Source: Bacteroidales bacterium (GTDB lineage: Bacteria > Bacteroidota > Bacteroidia > Bacteroidales > P3). Taken from it: a stretch of DNA of 64,000 nt. Within the stretch, counting starts at the first letter, position 1, and each line of letters opens with the position of its first letter. Positions 9,280 to 18,178 of this stretch are shown piece by piece. The stretch spans positions 57,503 through 121,502 of the forward strand of contig JAGAYN010000017.1 of assembly GCA_017940465.1 (NCBI GenBank), read 5' to 3'. The translations under genes and the position numbers were made by a program. Below the pieces are notes generated by a model that was not told the origin of the DNA, did not search any database, and saw only the letters and a list, made by a program, of their open reading frames with translations.

Positions 9280-9956
9280 AGTTGTGCTTTTTGGAGTGTT
9301 TCGGGGCGGCCCACGTCGAGCCACTGGCCGGCCGGGTGGACGTGGCAGCGCACCGCGTGCCGGGGCGAGAGGCGTATGTACTGGTCGATGACGGGGTAGG
9401 GGTGGTCGGCTTCGGGCAGGAGGGGGAAGAGTTCGGGCGAGACGACCGATATGCCGCTGAAGGCCAGCGGGCGTCCTGCGGCGGACACGGAGCCTTCGCG
9501 CCCGAGGAGGCGGCCGTCGCTGTCGAAGAGCAGTTTGCGTTGTGTAGGGCGGTCGCTGCAGCAGAGGGTGGCCATGTTCCCTGCCGTGAGGTGGCACCGG
9601 ACGACTTCGCGCAGGTCGATTGTCGAAAGCACGTCCACGTTGTGCACCAGCACGGGCTCGGAGCCGGAGAAGAGTGACGCGGCATGTTTCAGGGCGCCGC
9701 CGGTGTCGAGGAGGAGCGCGCGCTCGTCGCTGATGTCCACGCGGCAGCCCCACTCGCGGGAGCGGAGGCAGGCTTCCACCTGGTCGGCGAAGTGGTGCAC
9801 ATTGACGACCACGTGGCGGACCCCGGCCTCGACGAGGCGTTCCAGTACGAGGGCCAGCAACGGTTGCCCACCCACCTCGACCAGGGCCTTGGGGCGGTCG
9901 TCGGTCAGTGGGCGCAGGCGTGTGCCGAGTCCGGCAGCGAGTACAAATCCTTCCAT
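9255..9956 (-). CDS. Sugar nucleotidyltransferase (MurU/GDP-mannose pyrophosphorylase-like)
   Basis: Protein of 233 residues, one NTP_transferase domain. The nucleotide-binding signature is at the N-terminus: 'LAAGLGTRLRPLTDDRPKAL'. Later 'VLVHNVDVLST' supplies the metal-binding Asp. Compact length without a C-terminal hexapeptide repeat is like MurU, which makes UDP-MurNAc from MurNAc-1-phosphate in cell-wall recycling; a mannose-1-phosphate enzyme is the alternative. The usual partner kinase (AmgK) is not adjacent. The 3' end overlaps the start of the AddB-like gene by 25 nt, so the two are co-transcribed. Confidence 0.75.
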   Translation of the reverse strand: MEGFVLAAGLGTRLRPLTDDRPKALVEVGGQPLLALVLERLVEAGVRHVVVNVHHFADQVEACLRSREWGCRVDISDERALLLDTGGALKHAASLFSGSEPVLVHNVDVLSTIDLREVVRCHLTAGNMATLCCSDRPTQRKLLFDSDGRLLGREGSVSAAGRPLAFSGISVVSPELFPLLPEADHPYPVIDQYIRLSPRHAVRCHVHPAGQWLDVGRPETLQKAQLWYPSSSK

Positions 9957-10064
9957 ATCCTCCTCTAACGCCGTCCGCCGCGTTTTATTGCCGCCGCGGC
10001 ACGATTTCTTTTCCCGTCGCCCCGTCCCCTTCCGGATTCCGACCTCCGCCCCCCGAACCGGCAG

Positions 10065-10145
10065 GGGTCCTATAGGTATCCGGTAGGTATTTGGTAGGTA
10101 TTTACTTCGACTGAGAACCGATATGAACGGATATGGACCATTGGC
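10065..10145 (-). repeat. Dispersed intergenic repeat of a second family (copy G)
   Basis: On the minus strand this reads GTCCATATCCGTTCATAT, then a run ending CAGTCGAAGTAAATACCT, then 'ACCAAATACCTACCGGATACC'-type short units. The same order (GTCCATATCCGT, CAGTCGAAGTAAATACCT, GGGGATACC units) appears on the plus strand at about 63856-63925. The remaining gap 9957-10192 shows nothing else. Confidence 0.55.
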
Positions 10146-10192
10146 CGGGACGGGGGGATACAATAAAACGGGCGAAGGTGCGTTATGGGGGC

Positions 10193-10840
10193 ATGGAAAA
10201 ACCTGTAGGACTGATTATTCTGGATTTTGACGGGACGTTGGCCGACACGCGGTCGATCATAGTGGACTCGATACAGCGCACGCTGCTTGAACTGGGGCTC
10301 GGGAAGCGCACCGACGAGGAGTGCGGCGCGATGATAGGGCTGCCGCTGCTGGAGTGTTTCACCACCCTCCTGGGGGTGGACGAGGCGATGGCGGAGCGCT
10401 GCGCGGAGGTGTACCGACGCGTGTTCGACGAGTTGAATACCGGCGGGGCGGTGACGCTTTTCCCCGGGGTGCTGGCGACCTTGGGGGCGCTGCACGCGAG
10501 GGGGAAGCGGCTGGCTATCTGCAGCAGCCGCGGCCGGGCGACGCTTGACGGCTTCGTGCGGCGCTTCGGGCTGGAGCCCTACGTGGGCATGGTGGTGGGT
10601 TCGGACGATGTGGAGCACGGGAAGCCGCATCCGGAGCCTACGCTGCGTATTTTACAGGCCCTCGGGGTGCCCGCCGGCGAGGCGCTGGTGGTGGGAGATG
10701 CGTCGTTCGACATAGAGATGGGGCGCGCCGCGGGCTGCCGCACCTGCGGGGTGACCTATGGCAACCAGTCGGCCGAAGCGCTGCGCGCGGCGGGTGCGGA
10801 CTGGCTGATTGACCGGTTTGCGGACCTTCTGACAATATAG
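10193..10840 (+). CDS. HAD-family hydrolase (phosphoglycolate-phosphatase-like)
   Basis: Protein of 215 residues. All four HAD motifs are visible: nucleophile 'ILDFDGTLAD' near residue 10, Ser motif II 'ICSSRGR', Lys motif III in 'HGKPHPEP', and acidic motif IV 'VVGDASFDIEMG'. A helical cap (about 20-85) puts it in the PGP/beta-phosphoglucomutase subgroup, which dephosphorylates small metabolites. The start at 10193 places motif I normally; the upstream in-frame ATG at 10133 would add 20 unlikely residues. Stands alone, converging on yidD (stop-to-stop 3 nt). Substrate unknown. Confidence 0.85.
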   Translation: MEKPVGLIILDFDGTLADTRSIIVDSIQRTLLELGLGKRTDEECGAMIGLPLLECFTTLLGVDEAMAERCAEVYRRVFDELNTGGAVTLFPGVLATLGALHARGKRLAICSSRGRATLDGFVRRFGLEPYVGMVVGSDDVEHGKPHPEPTLRILQALGVPAGEALVVGDASFDIEMGRAAGCRTCGVTYGNQSAEALRAAGADWLIDRFADLLTI

Positions 10841-10843
10841 TTT

Positions 10844-11086
10844 TCAGGGCACGGGGTCGTAGCCGCTTCCGCCCCAGGGGTGGCAGCGGAGGATGCGTCG
10901 CAGGGCGAGCCAGCCGCCGCGGAAGGGGCCGTGCTTGCGGATGGCCTCCTGGGCGTATTGCGAGCAGGTGGGGGTATAGCGGCAGGCGGCCGGGGTGAGG
11001 GGCGAGATGCAGGTGCGGTAGAAGGCGATGAGGCCGAGCATCACGCGGGCCAGGAGCCACTTCAGGGCGTCGTAGAATCTTCGCAT
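10844..11086 (-). CDS. yidD: Membrane protein insertion efficiency factor YidD
   Basis: Small 80-residue protein with the invariant YidD core '[15 protein letters not shown]' and '[24 protein letters not shown]' at the C-terminus. It assists YidC-dependent insertion of inner-membrane proteins. An N-terminal amphipathic helix ('[14 protein letters not shown]') is visible. It overlaps the 3' end of rnpA by 25 nt, the widespread bacterial rnpA-yidD coupling, and is the last gene of the DUF4271-hemD-rnpA-yidD run. Confidence 0.93.
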   Translation of the reverse strand: MRRFYDALKWLLARVMLGLIAFYRTCISPLTPAACRYTPTCSQYAQEAIRKHGPFRGGWLALRRILRCHPWGGSGYDPVP

Positions 11087-11472
11087 GGGGGCAGGTGCTT
11101 GCGGATGTCGGATTGCAGGGTCTCGATGAGTTTGTCCATCTTGCGCCCGAGCTGCTCGTAGGCGAGGATGTCGTGGTGGATGTAGACGAGCGAGAGGGCG
11201 ATGCGGACGTCCATGTCGGCAAGGCTTCCGTAGAGCGTCTCTTTGCGCAGGCGCCAGCATTCGCGGGTGAGGCGCTTGACGCGGTTGCGGTCGACGGCGT
11301 GGCGGAAGCGCCGCTTGGGGGCTACGATGACCACCTGGCAGGGGGCGTCGCCGTCGGCTAGGCACCATTGGACGCTGTAGGGGAAAGCCACGAAGCGGTG
11401 GCCGTCGGCATAGAGGCGGTCGATGAGGCGCTGGCTGCAGAGGCGCTCCTGTTTTCTGAACGTGTGGGCCAC
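11062..11472 (-). CDS. rnpA: Ribonuclease P protein component
   Basis: Protein subunit that binds the RNase P RNA and aids 5' tRNA maturation. Signature '[14 protein letters not shown]' (the RNR motif) and N-terminal '[15 protein letters not shown]' are diagnostic. The start chosen is GTG at 11472, 4 nt beyond the hemD stop, giving 136 residues and beginning next to the conserved 'HTFRKQERL'. An ATG at 11526 would add 18 residues and overlap hemD by 50 nt. A purine-rich AAGGAGG lies about 17 nt upstream of the GTG. Overlaps yidD. Confidence 0.88.
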   Translation of the reverse strand: MAHTFRKQERLCSQRLIDRLYADGHRFVAFPYSVQWCLADGDAPCQVVIVAPKRRFRHAVDRNRVKRLTRECWRLRKETLYGSLADMDVRIALSLVYIHHDILAYEQLGRKMDKLIETLQSDIRKHLPPCEDSTTP

Positions 11473-11476
11473 GCCG

Positions 11477-12415
11477 TTATTTCCCTTCAGCCTCCTTTTT
11501 GGCACGCTCGGCGGCGCGGGCGGCACGGCGGGCGGCGGCCTGTGCCTTCTTCTCTTCCATGCGCTGCTTGTAGATCTCCTTGTTGGCGATGACGGGCTTG
11601 GTCTTCTTGTGGGTGGTGGGGGAGGGGGCGCGGTGCTTGACGGGCTCGCCCTTGGAGGCGATGACGTTGTCCTGCACCTTGCCCATGATGTAGTTCTCGA
11701 TGGCCATGGCCATGGATGGGGCCGACTGTGTGGGGGCGGCCACGGTGAGCTTGATGCCGTTCTCCTTGAGGGCCGCGTGGGTGGAGGTGCCGAAGGCGGC
11801 GATGAGCACGTTTCGCTCCTTGATGTCCGGGAAGCTTTTCACCAGGCTGCGCACCCCGATGGGGGAGAAGAGGGCGATGATGTCGAACTCCTCGATGTCG
11901 AACTTGGTGAGGTCCTTGGGCCTGGAGGTGTACATGGGTGCCTTGGTGTACTTGAACTTGGCCTTGTCAAGGGCCTTGGTGTACTCGGTCTGTTTCTCGT
12001 CCGAGCAGGGGAAGAGGAATTTCTCGTCGCGGTGTTTTCCCATGACTTCGAGCAGGTCTGAGAAGTACTGGTTGCCGTAGAAGACCTTGCGCTTGCGGTA
12101 CTGGATGTAGTTCTGCAGGTAGAGCGCGATGGCCTCGGTGGAGCAGAAGTACTTCATGTCGTCGCTCACCGTCTCGCGCAGCTCCTTGATCATGCGGAAG
12201 AAATGGTCGATGGAGTTCTTGCTGTTGAAGACGATGGCTGTGTATTCGCCGATATGTATCCGGGTCTTGCGGAATTCTGAGGCAGTGATTCCCACCACTT
12301 CGAAAAACTTGTAGAAAGTGATGTCGATATTGTGCTTGTTGATCAGATTCCGGTAGGGCGACTTCTCCAAATCGGCTGGCGCCGGCTGCGAAATCAGGAT
12401 TTTTTTGATTTTCAT
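11477..12415 (-). CDS. hemD: Uroporphyrinogen-III synthase (HemD) with a basic C-terminal tail
   Basis: Protein of 312 residues. The first about 250 form the HemD double-Rossmann fold: 'ILISQPAPADLEKSPY' at the start, 'VGITASEFRKTRI' and 'IVFNSKNSIDHFF' in domain 1, and 'IIALFSPIGVRSLVKSFP' plus 'VLIAAFGTSTHAALKENG' in domain 2. It would cyclise hydroxymethylbilane for tetrapyrrole synthesis. Residues 255-312 are an unusual Lys/Ala/Arg-rich extension ('AARRAARAAERAKKEAEGK') not needed for catalysis. Lies between DUF4271 and rnpA, a gene order common in Bacteroidota. A TATCTTTG -7 box at 12505-12512 may give it its own promoter. Confidence 0.82.
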   Translation of the reverse strand: MKIKKILISQPAPADLEKSPYRNLINKHNIDITFYKFFEVVGITASEFRKTRIHIGEYTAIVFNSKNSIDHFFRMIKELRETVSDDMKYFCSTEAIALYLQNYIQYRKRKVFYGNQYFSDLLEVMGKHRDEKFLFPCSDEKQTEYTKALDKAKFKYTKAPMYTSRPKDLTKFDIEEFDIIALFSPIGVRSLVKSFPDIKERNVLIAAFGTSTHAALKENGIKLTVAAPTQSAPSMAMAIENYIMGKVQDNVIASKGEPVKHRAPSPTTHKKTKPVIANKEIYKQRMEEKKAQAAARRAARAAERAKKEAEGK

Positions 12416-12448
12416 ACGCTATCTATAAATGTTCCCCAACATTCTGGC

Positions 12449-13297
12449 CTACTGCGAGATAAACAGTTTTATCCCCACCAGGACAGGTATCAGTTCGACG
12501 GTGCAAAGATAATAAAAAAGAAAGAAACAGGAGCCATCGGGTTGCGCAAAAATTGTTTTCATGCCGCGCACAAGCCGCCATAGGAACGACAGCGCGACGA
12601 AGCCCCCGGCCACCGCCGCCACGGGCATGGATCCCCCGGGGAGGTAGAGATAGAACGGCAGCAGCGTGGCCACCACCGTGGCGTCGGCCAAGTGGAAGAG
12701 GTAGGCATTCGTGATGTAGTGCGCCACAGGCTGCTTCTTGTCGAAGACATTGCCCAGCAGGCGCATCGCCGCATTGCGCAGCAGGTAGAGCAGGCCCGCC
12801 GCGGCGAACAGGGCCAGGTAGCCCACAGGGCCTGTCTGCGGAAGGAAAAGGGTGTGGGCCGGCAGCGCCGCCGCCGCCATCAGCAGCATGCCCATGGGGA
12901 AGAGGACGGTGCTGCGGTTGAGGTTGCAGTCGCGCACCAGGCGGTCGAACGCGCGGTTGTCCACCAGGGCGTGGAAGAGCATCCCCAGCTTGATTTTGCG
13001 CAGCCGGTAGTAGAGCACTGTCAGTATGCCCACCAGCAGCAGCGCCCCGAAGACCCAGGCCGGAAGGCTCACATCGGCACGCGCATGGAGGTCGCGGTGC
13101 TGCACCGGGAGGGAATGGTGGGTGAAGAGGGAGGTGCGGAAGACGGTGTCGGGCAGCTCGCGGTGCGGAAGCAGCGAATCCAGAGGGATGCCCACGTTCA
13201 CCTCCTGCCCCGTCGCCACTGGATAGGGGGTGGAATCCCACTGCCAGAACGGCAGGGAGGCGAGGGTCAGGGTATCGGTTGCAGTTGTCTCCGGCAT
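12449..13297 (-). CDS. DUF4271 membrane protein
   Basis: Protein of 282 residues with an N-terminal soluble part (about 1-85) followed by TM helices beginning 'WVFGALLLVGILTVLYY', and ending with 'FYYLCTVELIPVLVGIKLFIS', a typical DUF4271 end. The start at 13297 follows the stop of the upstream C25 peptidase (13300-13302) by 2 nt, so translation is coupled. Conserved next to hemD in Bacteroidota; function not established. Placement behind a type IX substrate gene may be fortuitous. Confidence 0.78.
   Translation of the reverse strand: MPETTATDTLTLASLPFWQWDSTPYPVATGQEVNVGIPLDSLLPHRELPDTVFRTSLFTHHSLPVQHRDLHARADVSLPAWVFGALLLVGILTVLYYRLRKIKLGMLFHALVDNRAFDRLVRDCNLNRSTVLFPMGMLLMAAAALPAHTLFLPQTGPVGYLALFAAAGLLYLLRNAAMRLLGNVFDKKQPVAHYITNAYLFHLADATVVATLLPFYLYLPGGSMPVAAVAGGFVALSFLWRLVRGMKTIFAQPDGSCFFLFYYLCTVELIPVLVGIKLFISQ
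12505..12512 (-). promoter_or_regulatory. Candidate -7 box for hemD
   Basis: TATCTTTG read leftward inside the 3' end of the DUF4271 gene, about 90 nt upstream of the hemD start. Matches the Bacteroidota TAnnTTTG consensus; no convincing -33 element was picked out. Confidence 0.35.
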
Positions 13298-13299
13298 GG

Positions 13300-16200
13300 C
13301 TACGGGTGGTTGGTGATGATGAGTCTCTGGTATGCGGTGCCGCTTTCGCCATGGCCTGCCAGCATGTAGATGCCCTCCGCCAGCTGTGGGATGTGCCACA
13401 CGAAAGGCTCCTCTGTGCCTATGCGGAAGGTGTCCACCTGGCGCCCCACGGCATCCAGCACCTGTATGGTCATGGGTTCCGATGCCCTCAGGTGTGCCTC
13501 ACGCGAGGCCGGATTGGGATAGACCAGCAGGCGCGAAAGCCCCTCGGGCGGTGCCGGTACGGACAGGGTGCCGTTTTCGCACTCGCCGCTCACCTCCACC
13601 TCCCAGTAGGCCATAGGCATCTGTATGTCGTCGATCCACACACAGTCGCTCCCTTCCGAGATGCTGTTGTCCTTCAGGTAGCGCCACCGCAGGGTGTGCC
13701 TGCCGGCAGGGAGCGGATAGGTGAAGCGTCGCCAGCCCGCATGGCCGAACAGCACCGGTGTGCGCCGGATGCCGTCCACGCTGAAGACAACCATGTCGTG
13801 CTGTGGTTCGGTGGAGAGCTTGGCCCAGAAGCTGATGGTGTCGTCGTGGGAAAGCAGCACATGGAGCGAGATGTCGGAGGTCTGGTCGTGGCCGATGTTG
13901 CCGGACCGGAGGCTGTACCTTCCCGAATGGCTCTCCGTGCTGTCGAGGGTCCACGGCACACGGCATGCCATATCCCACGGCAAGCGGACCGTCCCCGCCT
14001 CGAACCCTTCGGTGCGCAGGCCGGGAAGCAGCCAGTATTCCTTGCGTTCCTGCCAGTGGTTCAGGTAGATGTCGGCGCCGATGCGGAGCAGGCAGAGGCT
14101 GTCCGGGGCGGTGAAGGCCAGCCTGTCGGAGGCCGACACCTCGGTTATGGTTCCTGGACTGGAAGCGACCTCCAGGCGTATCGAATCGTATGAGCCCTCG
14201 ATGTCGGCCGACAGGAGGTAGGGCCTGCCGGGCATCAGGCGGCGTGCCTCGGCGCCGTCGGCCGTAAGCAGCCGCAACGTCAGCACAGGATAAGGGCTCT
14301 GCAGGTCGTGTCGCACCAGCAGGCTCCCCAGCAGGCTGTCGCCCCATGCCTGGAGGCGGGCCTGCAGCAAGGGGATTTGTCCCAGGGAAACCACGGAGAC
14401 CGGCAGCTCGATGCGACGGGAACCGCCCGGAAGCAACGAATCCACCACCGCCACCTGGCGGGCCAATACGGCACCTACCAGCGAATCCTCCCTGGTCTGT
14501 TCCAACACTATGCGAAGCCCGTCCAGGCGCTGCTGCCCCGTGTTCTCCACGGTGCAGGCCAGCAGCGTGTCGGACACCGCCACATGACGCAAGGCCACCC
14601 CCAGCGCCCTGCCAGTGTCGATGGCCAGCGTGTCCACCGCCGGAATCAGCCCTTGCCCGCTGGCTGTCAGCAGTATCGGAAGGGTGTCGAGTGGACTGTT
14701 CAAGGATATCACGGCCATTCCGGCACTGTCCAGGAGGGCTGTTCCCAGCAGCGCACCGCCCTGCACCACGCTGACCCTTGCTCCCGGCGTGCCGGCCACT
14801 TCCACCTCCGTGTCCCCGTTGCCGGGCATCGCGACCGCCCCCACCGAGGCCCGCTGCGGCACCTCGAGGTAGGGCCTCAACGATGGGTCGCCGAGGAGGC
14901 AGTATATTTCCCAATAGAAGGAGCTGTAGGCCGAGCCGAAGGCAGTGACGGCCAGGTTGCCTGCCAGGAGTACCTCTCCCTGCGTCTGCACAACGGGGTG
15001 GCGTCCGGCCCACTGGTCGAAGGCGCCCTCCTGCTGTTCGTCATACACCGGGTTGAGCACCGGCGGGGTTTTCGGGCCGACGGCCCAATAGTAGTCCTCT
15101 ATCCAGAGTGTCTCGTTGGTGGCTCCGATGATGCCGATGGCACCGCCGTCGGGCATACGCAGAAGCTGTTCTCCGAAGCATGTGCCGCCGAAGTCGTTGC
15201 TTTTGCAGCAGTTATTGACATAGAATGCCGGCTGGTGGGCCGGGAGGGTGTCGAAGCTGCCGGAGGATACCGAAGGCGACGTCCAGCCGCCCGCCGTGCA
15301 GTGGGCCGTATAGTTGAGCCACCCTATCCCTTGCCCTATCTCGTCCATGATGGTATGCGACTGCTGTCGCGACGTGGGATTGTAGAAGCAGAGAGTGTCT
15401 GCACCAGGGTGTTGCAGGAGCACTTCGCCCTTGATATAGTTCACCTGGCCGTTGGTTGTCACGGGGGCTACCGAGGCACTCTCCTGGCCGGCCACCAGCA
15501 TCACCCGCCGCAGGGCTGCCGTGTCGAGGGCTTGCGCCTGCTCATAGCGCAGTGTCTTCTCGACCACCGTCCGCAACTCGGCGGTGTCGTTCACCGGCCA
15601 CCGCCCCAGCAGGGCGTCGGGCAGCATGTCGCCTGTGTGCTCCGCGTAGGGGAGGTCGGTGATGTGGCCATCCATCTCCGCGAACTGCGTTGTGCCGACG
15701 AACGACTGTATGTCGGCCACATCGCCCACAATCAGCATATACGTGGGGGCAGGTTCCAGGAGGGAAGCCTCTGAAAACAAGGGATGTATCAGGGCTTTGA
15801 TGCTGTCGCGCCGGTGGGTTTCGGCGTACACCTCCAGCACCTCGAAGCCCTCCTGCCGCTTCCACCGCACGAAATCGGCCAGCCCCTCGCGGTATTGGGG
15901 GCGCGACACGATGAGGAAGCGCTCGGGCACGGGTGGGTTGAGGGTAACGGCCTGCGGCGCAACGGTTTCGAGCATGGCCGACAACGAGCGGTAGACCCGA
16001 AGGCCATGACATACAGGATTGTAGGCCATGGGGCGCACCGTGAGGCGATACACCTCGCGTTCGCCCATGGTCCCCAGGTGTTCCGCTTCCAGTGGCGCAC
16101 CGCTTCTATACCAAACATCGGAGTCATAGAGGGCCTTGTCGGGGGAGTATTCGGGGCAAGTGCCTGATTTCGAGTGGGGAGGCAGGATGGGAATCAGGGG

Positions 16201-16539
16201 TCTGTCCAAGGCAGGCTGTGGCCACCAGGGCAGCTCCTCGCCGCTGACCTCCAGCACTTTGAGGCGGCTGCCCTTCGGGAGCTCCACCAGCCGGCAGAGC
16301 GTTGGCAGGGCCGGCGATCCGGGGATGCCGTTGTCCGTGGTCATGCCCTCGGCATGTATCCGGGCAAAACGCGCGGCGGCGGTGTCCAGACGGAGGTCGC
16401 CCAGGCGGAAATCCACCTGCATACGTCCTGCGGAGGCGTTCCGCACCTCCAGCGAGGCTTTCCGCACCTCCTGTGCCCACCCGCGGCACACAAGCAACAT
16501 GCACAAGGTCAGCAAGATGTATCGTCTCCGGACGTCCAT
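13300..16539 (-). CDS. Secreted gingipain-like C25 cysteine peptidase with T9SS C-terminal domain
   Basis: Protein of 1079 residues. Signal peptide 'RRRYILLTLCMLLVCRGWAQ' fixes the start at 16539. A gingipain-type propeptide includes 'PGSPALPTL'. The catalytic domain shows 'MLIVGDVADIQSF', catalytic His H413 in 'LNYTAHCTAGGW' and Cys C444/C445 in 'FYVNNCC'. Ig-like and jelly-roll modules follow. The C-terminus has a type IX sorting domain: 'LLVYPNPASREAHLRA', a central 'VLDAVGRQVDTF' and final 'GTAYQRLIITNHP'. Predicted to be exported through T9SS and attached to or released from the cell surface. A PorU-type sortase is less likely because of the gingipain-like propeptide. It precedes DUF4271 with a 2-nt gap. 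Confidence 0.85.
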   Translation of the reverse strand: MDVRRRYILLTLCMLLVCRGWAQEVRKASLEVRNASAGRMQVDFRLGDLRLDTAAARFARIHAEGMTTDNGIPGSPALPTLCRLVELPKGSRLKVLEVSGEELPWWPQPALDRPLIPILPPHSKSGTCPEYSPDKALYDSDVWYRSGAPLEAEHLGTMGEREVYRLTVRPMAYNPVCHGLRVYRSLSAMLETVAPQAVTLNPPVPERFLIVSRPQYREGLADFVRWKRQEGFEVLEVYAETHRRDSIKALIHPLFSEASLLEPAPTYMLIVGDVADIQSFVGTTQFAEMDGHITDLPYAEHTGDMLPDALLGRWPVNDTAELRTVVEKTLRYEQAQALDTAALRRVMLVAGQESASVAPVTTNGQVNYIKGEVLLQHPGADTLCFYNPTSRQQSHTIMDEIGQGIGWLNYTAHCTAGGWTSPSVSSGSFDTLPAHQPAFYVNNCCKSNDFGGTCFGEQLLRMPDGGAIGIIGATNETLWIEDYYWAVGPKTPPVLNPVYDEQQEGAFDQWAGRHPVVQTQGEVLLAGNLAVTAFGSAYSSFYWEIYCLLGDPSLRPYLEVPQRASVGAVAMPGNGDTEVEVAGTPGARVSVVQGGALLGTALLDSAGMAVISLNSPLDTLPILLTASGQGLIPAVDTLAIDTGRALGVALRHVAVSDTLLACTVENTGQQRLDGLRIVLEQTREDSLVGAVLARQVAVVDSLLPGGSRRIELPVSVVSLGQIPLLQARLQAWGDSLLGSLLVRHDLQSPYPVLTLRLLTADGAEARRLMPGRPYLLSADIEGSYDSIRLEVASSPGTITEVSASDRLAFTAPDSLCLLRIGADIYLNHWQERKEYWLLPGLRTEGFEAGTVRLPWDMACRVPWTLDSTESHSGRYSLRSGNIGHDQTSDISLHVLLSHDDTISFWAKLSTEPQHDMVVFSVDGIRRTPVLFGHAGWRRFTYPLPAGRHTLRWRYLKDNSISEGSDCVWIDDIQMPMAYWEVEVSGECENGTLSVPAPPEGLSRLLVYPNPASREAHLRASEPMTIQVLDAVGRQVDTFRIGTEEPFVWHIPQLAEGIYMLAGHGESGTAYQRLIITNHP

Positions 16540-16560
16540 TGCACCGTCTGTTTTACACGG

Positions 16561-16568
16561 CAAAATTA
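16561..16568 (-). promoter_or_regulatory. Candidate -7 box for the C25 peptidase gene
   Basis: TAATTTTG (TAnnTTTG) read leftward, 22 nt before the start codon. A TTG about 22 nt further upstream could be the -33 element. Confidence 0.4.
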
Positions 16569-16773
16569 CGAAAAAAAACACACATGGAGGCAACAATAAT
16601 TTTTTTGAAAAAAACCGGGAAAAAGGCCATTTTCGTCAGTTTTCCTATGGGCTGATTTCCAGCGTCTTGCAGGCATCATCTTCTTCCCCTCTCCTTACCC
16701 CCTTCGTACTCTCCTGGAGGGTACCTCCGGAGCGGGTAGGGTAGGGGTGGCTCCGGAAGGGGAAAAAGAAAAA

Positions 16774-16805
16774 TTTGGCCATGTCGGGCAGAAGACGTAT
16801 CTTTG
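16774..16805 (+). promoter_or_regulatory. hisS promoter (-33/-7)
   Basis: TTTG at 16774-16777, a 20-nt spacer, and TATCTTTG at 16798-16805: a near-perfect Bacteroidota primary-sigma promoter. The start codon is 20 nt downstream, so the leader is short. The rest of 16540-16773 holds only the divergent promoter of the C25 gene and A-rich sequence. Confidence 0.65.
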
Positions 16806-16825
16806 CAGCCTAATCATTCAACGTT

Positions 16826-18178
16826 ATGGCCACCGTAAAATGCTCAATACCAAAAGGGACACGCGACTTTCTGCCCACCGAGATGGCGCGGCGCAACTAT
16901 ATTTTCGACACCATCCGCGCTGTTTTCCACGCCTTTGCCTTCGAACCAATCGAGACTCCGGCCCTGGAGAACCTCTCGACCCTGATGGGCAAGTACGGCG
17001 AGGAGGGCGACAAGCTGCTCTTCAAGGTGCTCAATAGCGGCGACTTCATGGAGGGTGTTGATTTCCAGCAGGATTACCACAAGGTGGCCCCCCAGATCTG
17101 CGACCGCGGACTGCGCTATGACCTGACGGTGCCCTTCGCCCGCTTCGTGGTGCAACACCGCGACCAAATCACCTTCCCCTTCCGTCGCTACCAGTTGCAG
17201 CCCGTATGGCGCGCCGACCGTCCGCAAAAGGGCAGATACAGAGAGTTTTACCAGTGCGACGCCGACATGATCGGCTCCACATCCCTCCTGAACGAGCTGG
17301 AATTGGTGCAGATGATCGACGCTGTATTCAACCGGTTGGGAATCAACGTGATGGTGAAGATTAACAACCGCAAGGTGCTGGCCGGCATCGCCGAGCTGAT
17401 TGGCGCACCGGAGCGGCTGGTGGATATCACGGTGGCCATCGACAAACTGGACAAAATCGGCCTCGACAATGTGCGCAACGAACTGAAGGAGCGCGGATTG
17501 ACCGACAGCCAGGTGGCTGCCCTCGACCCGGTGTTCGCCCTCGCCGGCACGGCCGAGGAGAAGCTGAAGAGCCTCAAGACGCTGTTTTCCAGCGTGGAAA
17601 GCGGACAGAAGGGCGTGGAGGAACTCGAGACGCTTTTCTCCTACATCCAGTCGGCCGGCATCGGCTGCGCCGTGGAACTGGACCTTACCCTGGCCCGCGG
17701 CCTGAACTACTACACCGGCGCCATCTTTGAAGTCAAGGCGCAGGATGTACAAATCGGAAGCATCTGTGGCGGAGGTCGTTATGACAACCTGACCGGCATC
17801 TTCGGCATGCCCGATGTGAGCGGCGTGGGCATCTCGTTCGGTGCCGACCGCATCTACGACGTGCTCACCGAGCTGGACCGCTTCCCGAAGGACCTTGCAC
17901 AGACGGCGCGTGTGATGTTCATCAACTTCGGCCCGGCCGAGCAGGCGGCCTGTGTGCAGGTGGCCTCGCGGTTGCGTCGCGAAGGCGTCGCCGCACTCGT
18001 CTACCCCGATGCCGCCAAGATGAAGAAACAGATGGACTACGCCAACCGCAAGGCGGTGCCCTACGTGGCCTTTATCGGCGAGAACGAGCTGAAAGACAAT
18101 ACGGTAACCCTCAAGAACATGGCTGACGGCTCGCAGGAGACGCTCACCGTCGACGCCCTGTTGGCCAGGCTGAAATGA
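16826..18178 (+). CDS. hisS: Histidyl-tRNA synthetase
   Basis: Class II aminoacyl-tRNA synthetase of 450 residues charging tRNA-His. N-terminal '[16 protein letters not shown]', motif 2 region '[22 protein letters not shown]', HisRS-specific '[15 protein letters not shown]' and 'CGGGRYDNL', motif 3 '[11 protein letters not shown]', and a C-terminal anticodon-binding domain from about 365. The length matches Bacteroidota HisRS. It has its own promoter and overlaps the following gene by ATGA (18175-18178). Confidence 0.97.
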   Translation: MATVKCSIPKGTRDFLPTEMARRNYIFDTIRAVFHAFAFEPIETPALENLSTLMGKYGEEGDKLLFKVLNSGDFMEGVDFQQDYHKVAPQICDRGLRYDLTVPFARFVVQHRDQITFPFRRYQLQPVWRADRPQKGRYREFYQCDADMIGSTSLLNELELVQMIDAVFNRLGINVMVKINNRKVLAGIAELIGAPERLVDITVAIDKLDKIGLDNVRNELKERGLTDSQVAALDPVFALAGTAEEKLKSLKTLFSSVESGQKGVEELETLFSYIQSAGIGCAVELDLTLARGLNYYTGAIFEVKAQDVQIGSICGGGRYDNLTGIFGMPDVSGVGISFGADRIYDVLTELDRFPKDLAQTARVMFINFGPAEQAACVQVASRLRREGVAALVYPDAAKMKKQMDYANRKAVPYVAFIGENELKDNTVTLKNMADGSQETLTVDALLARLK

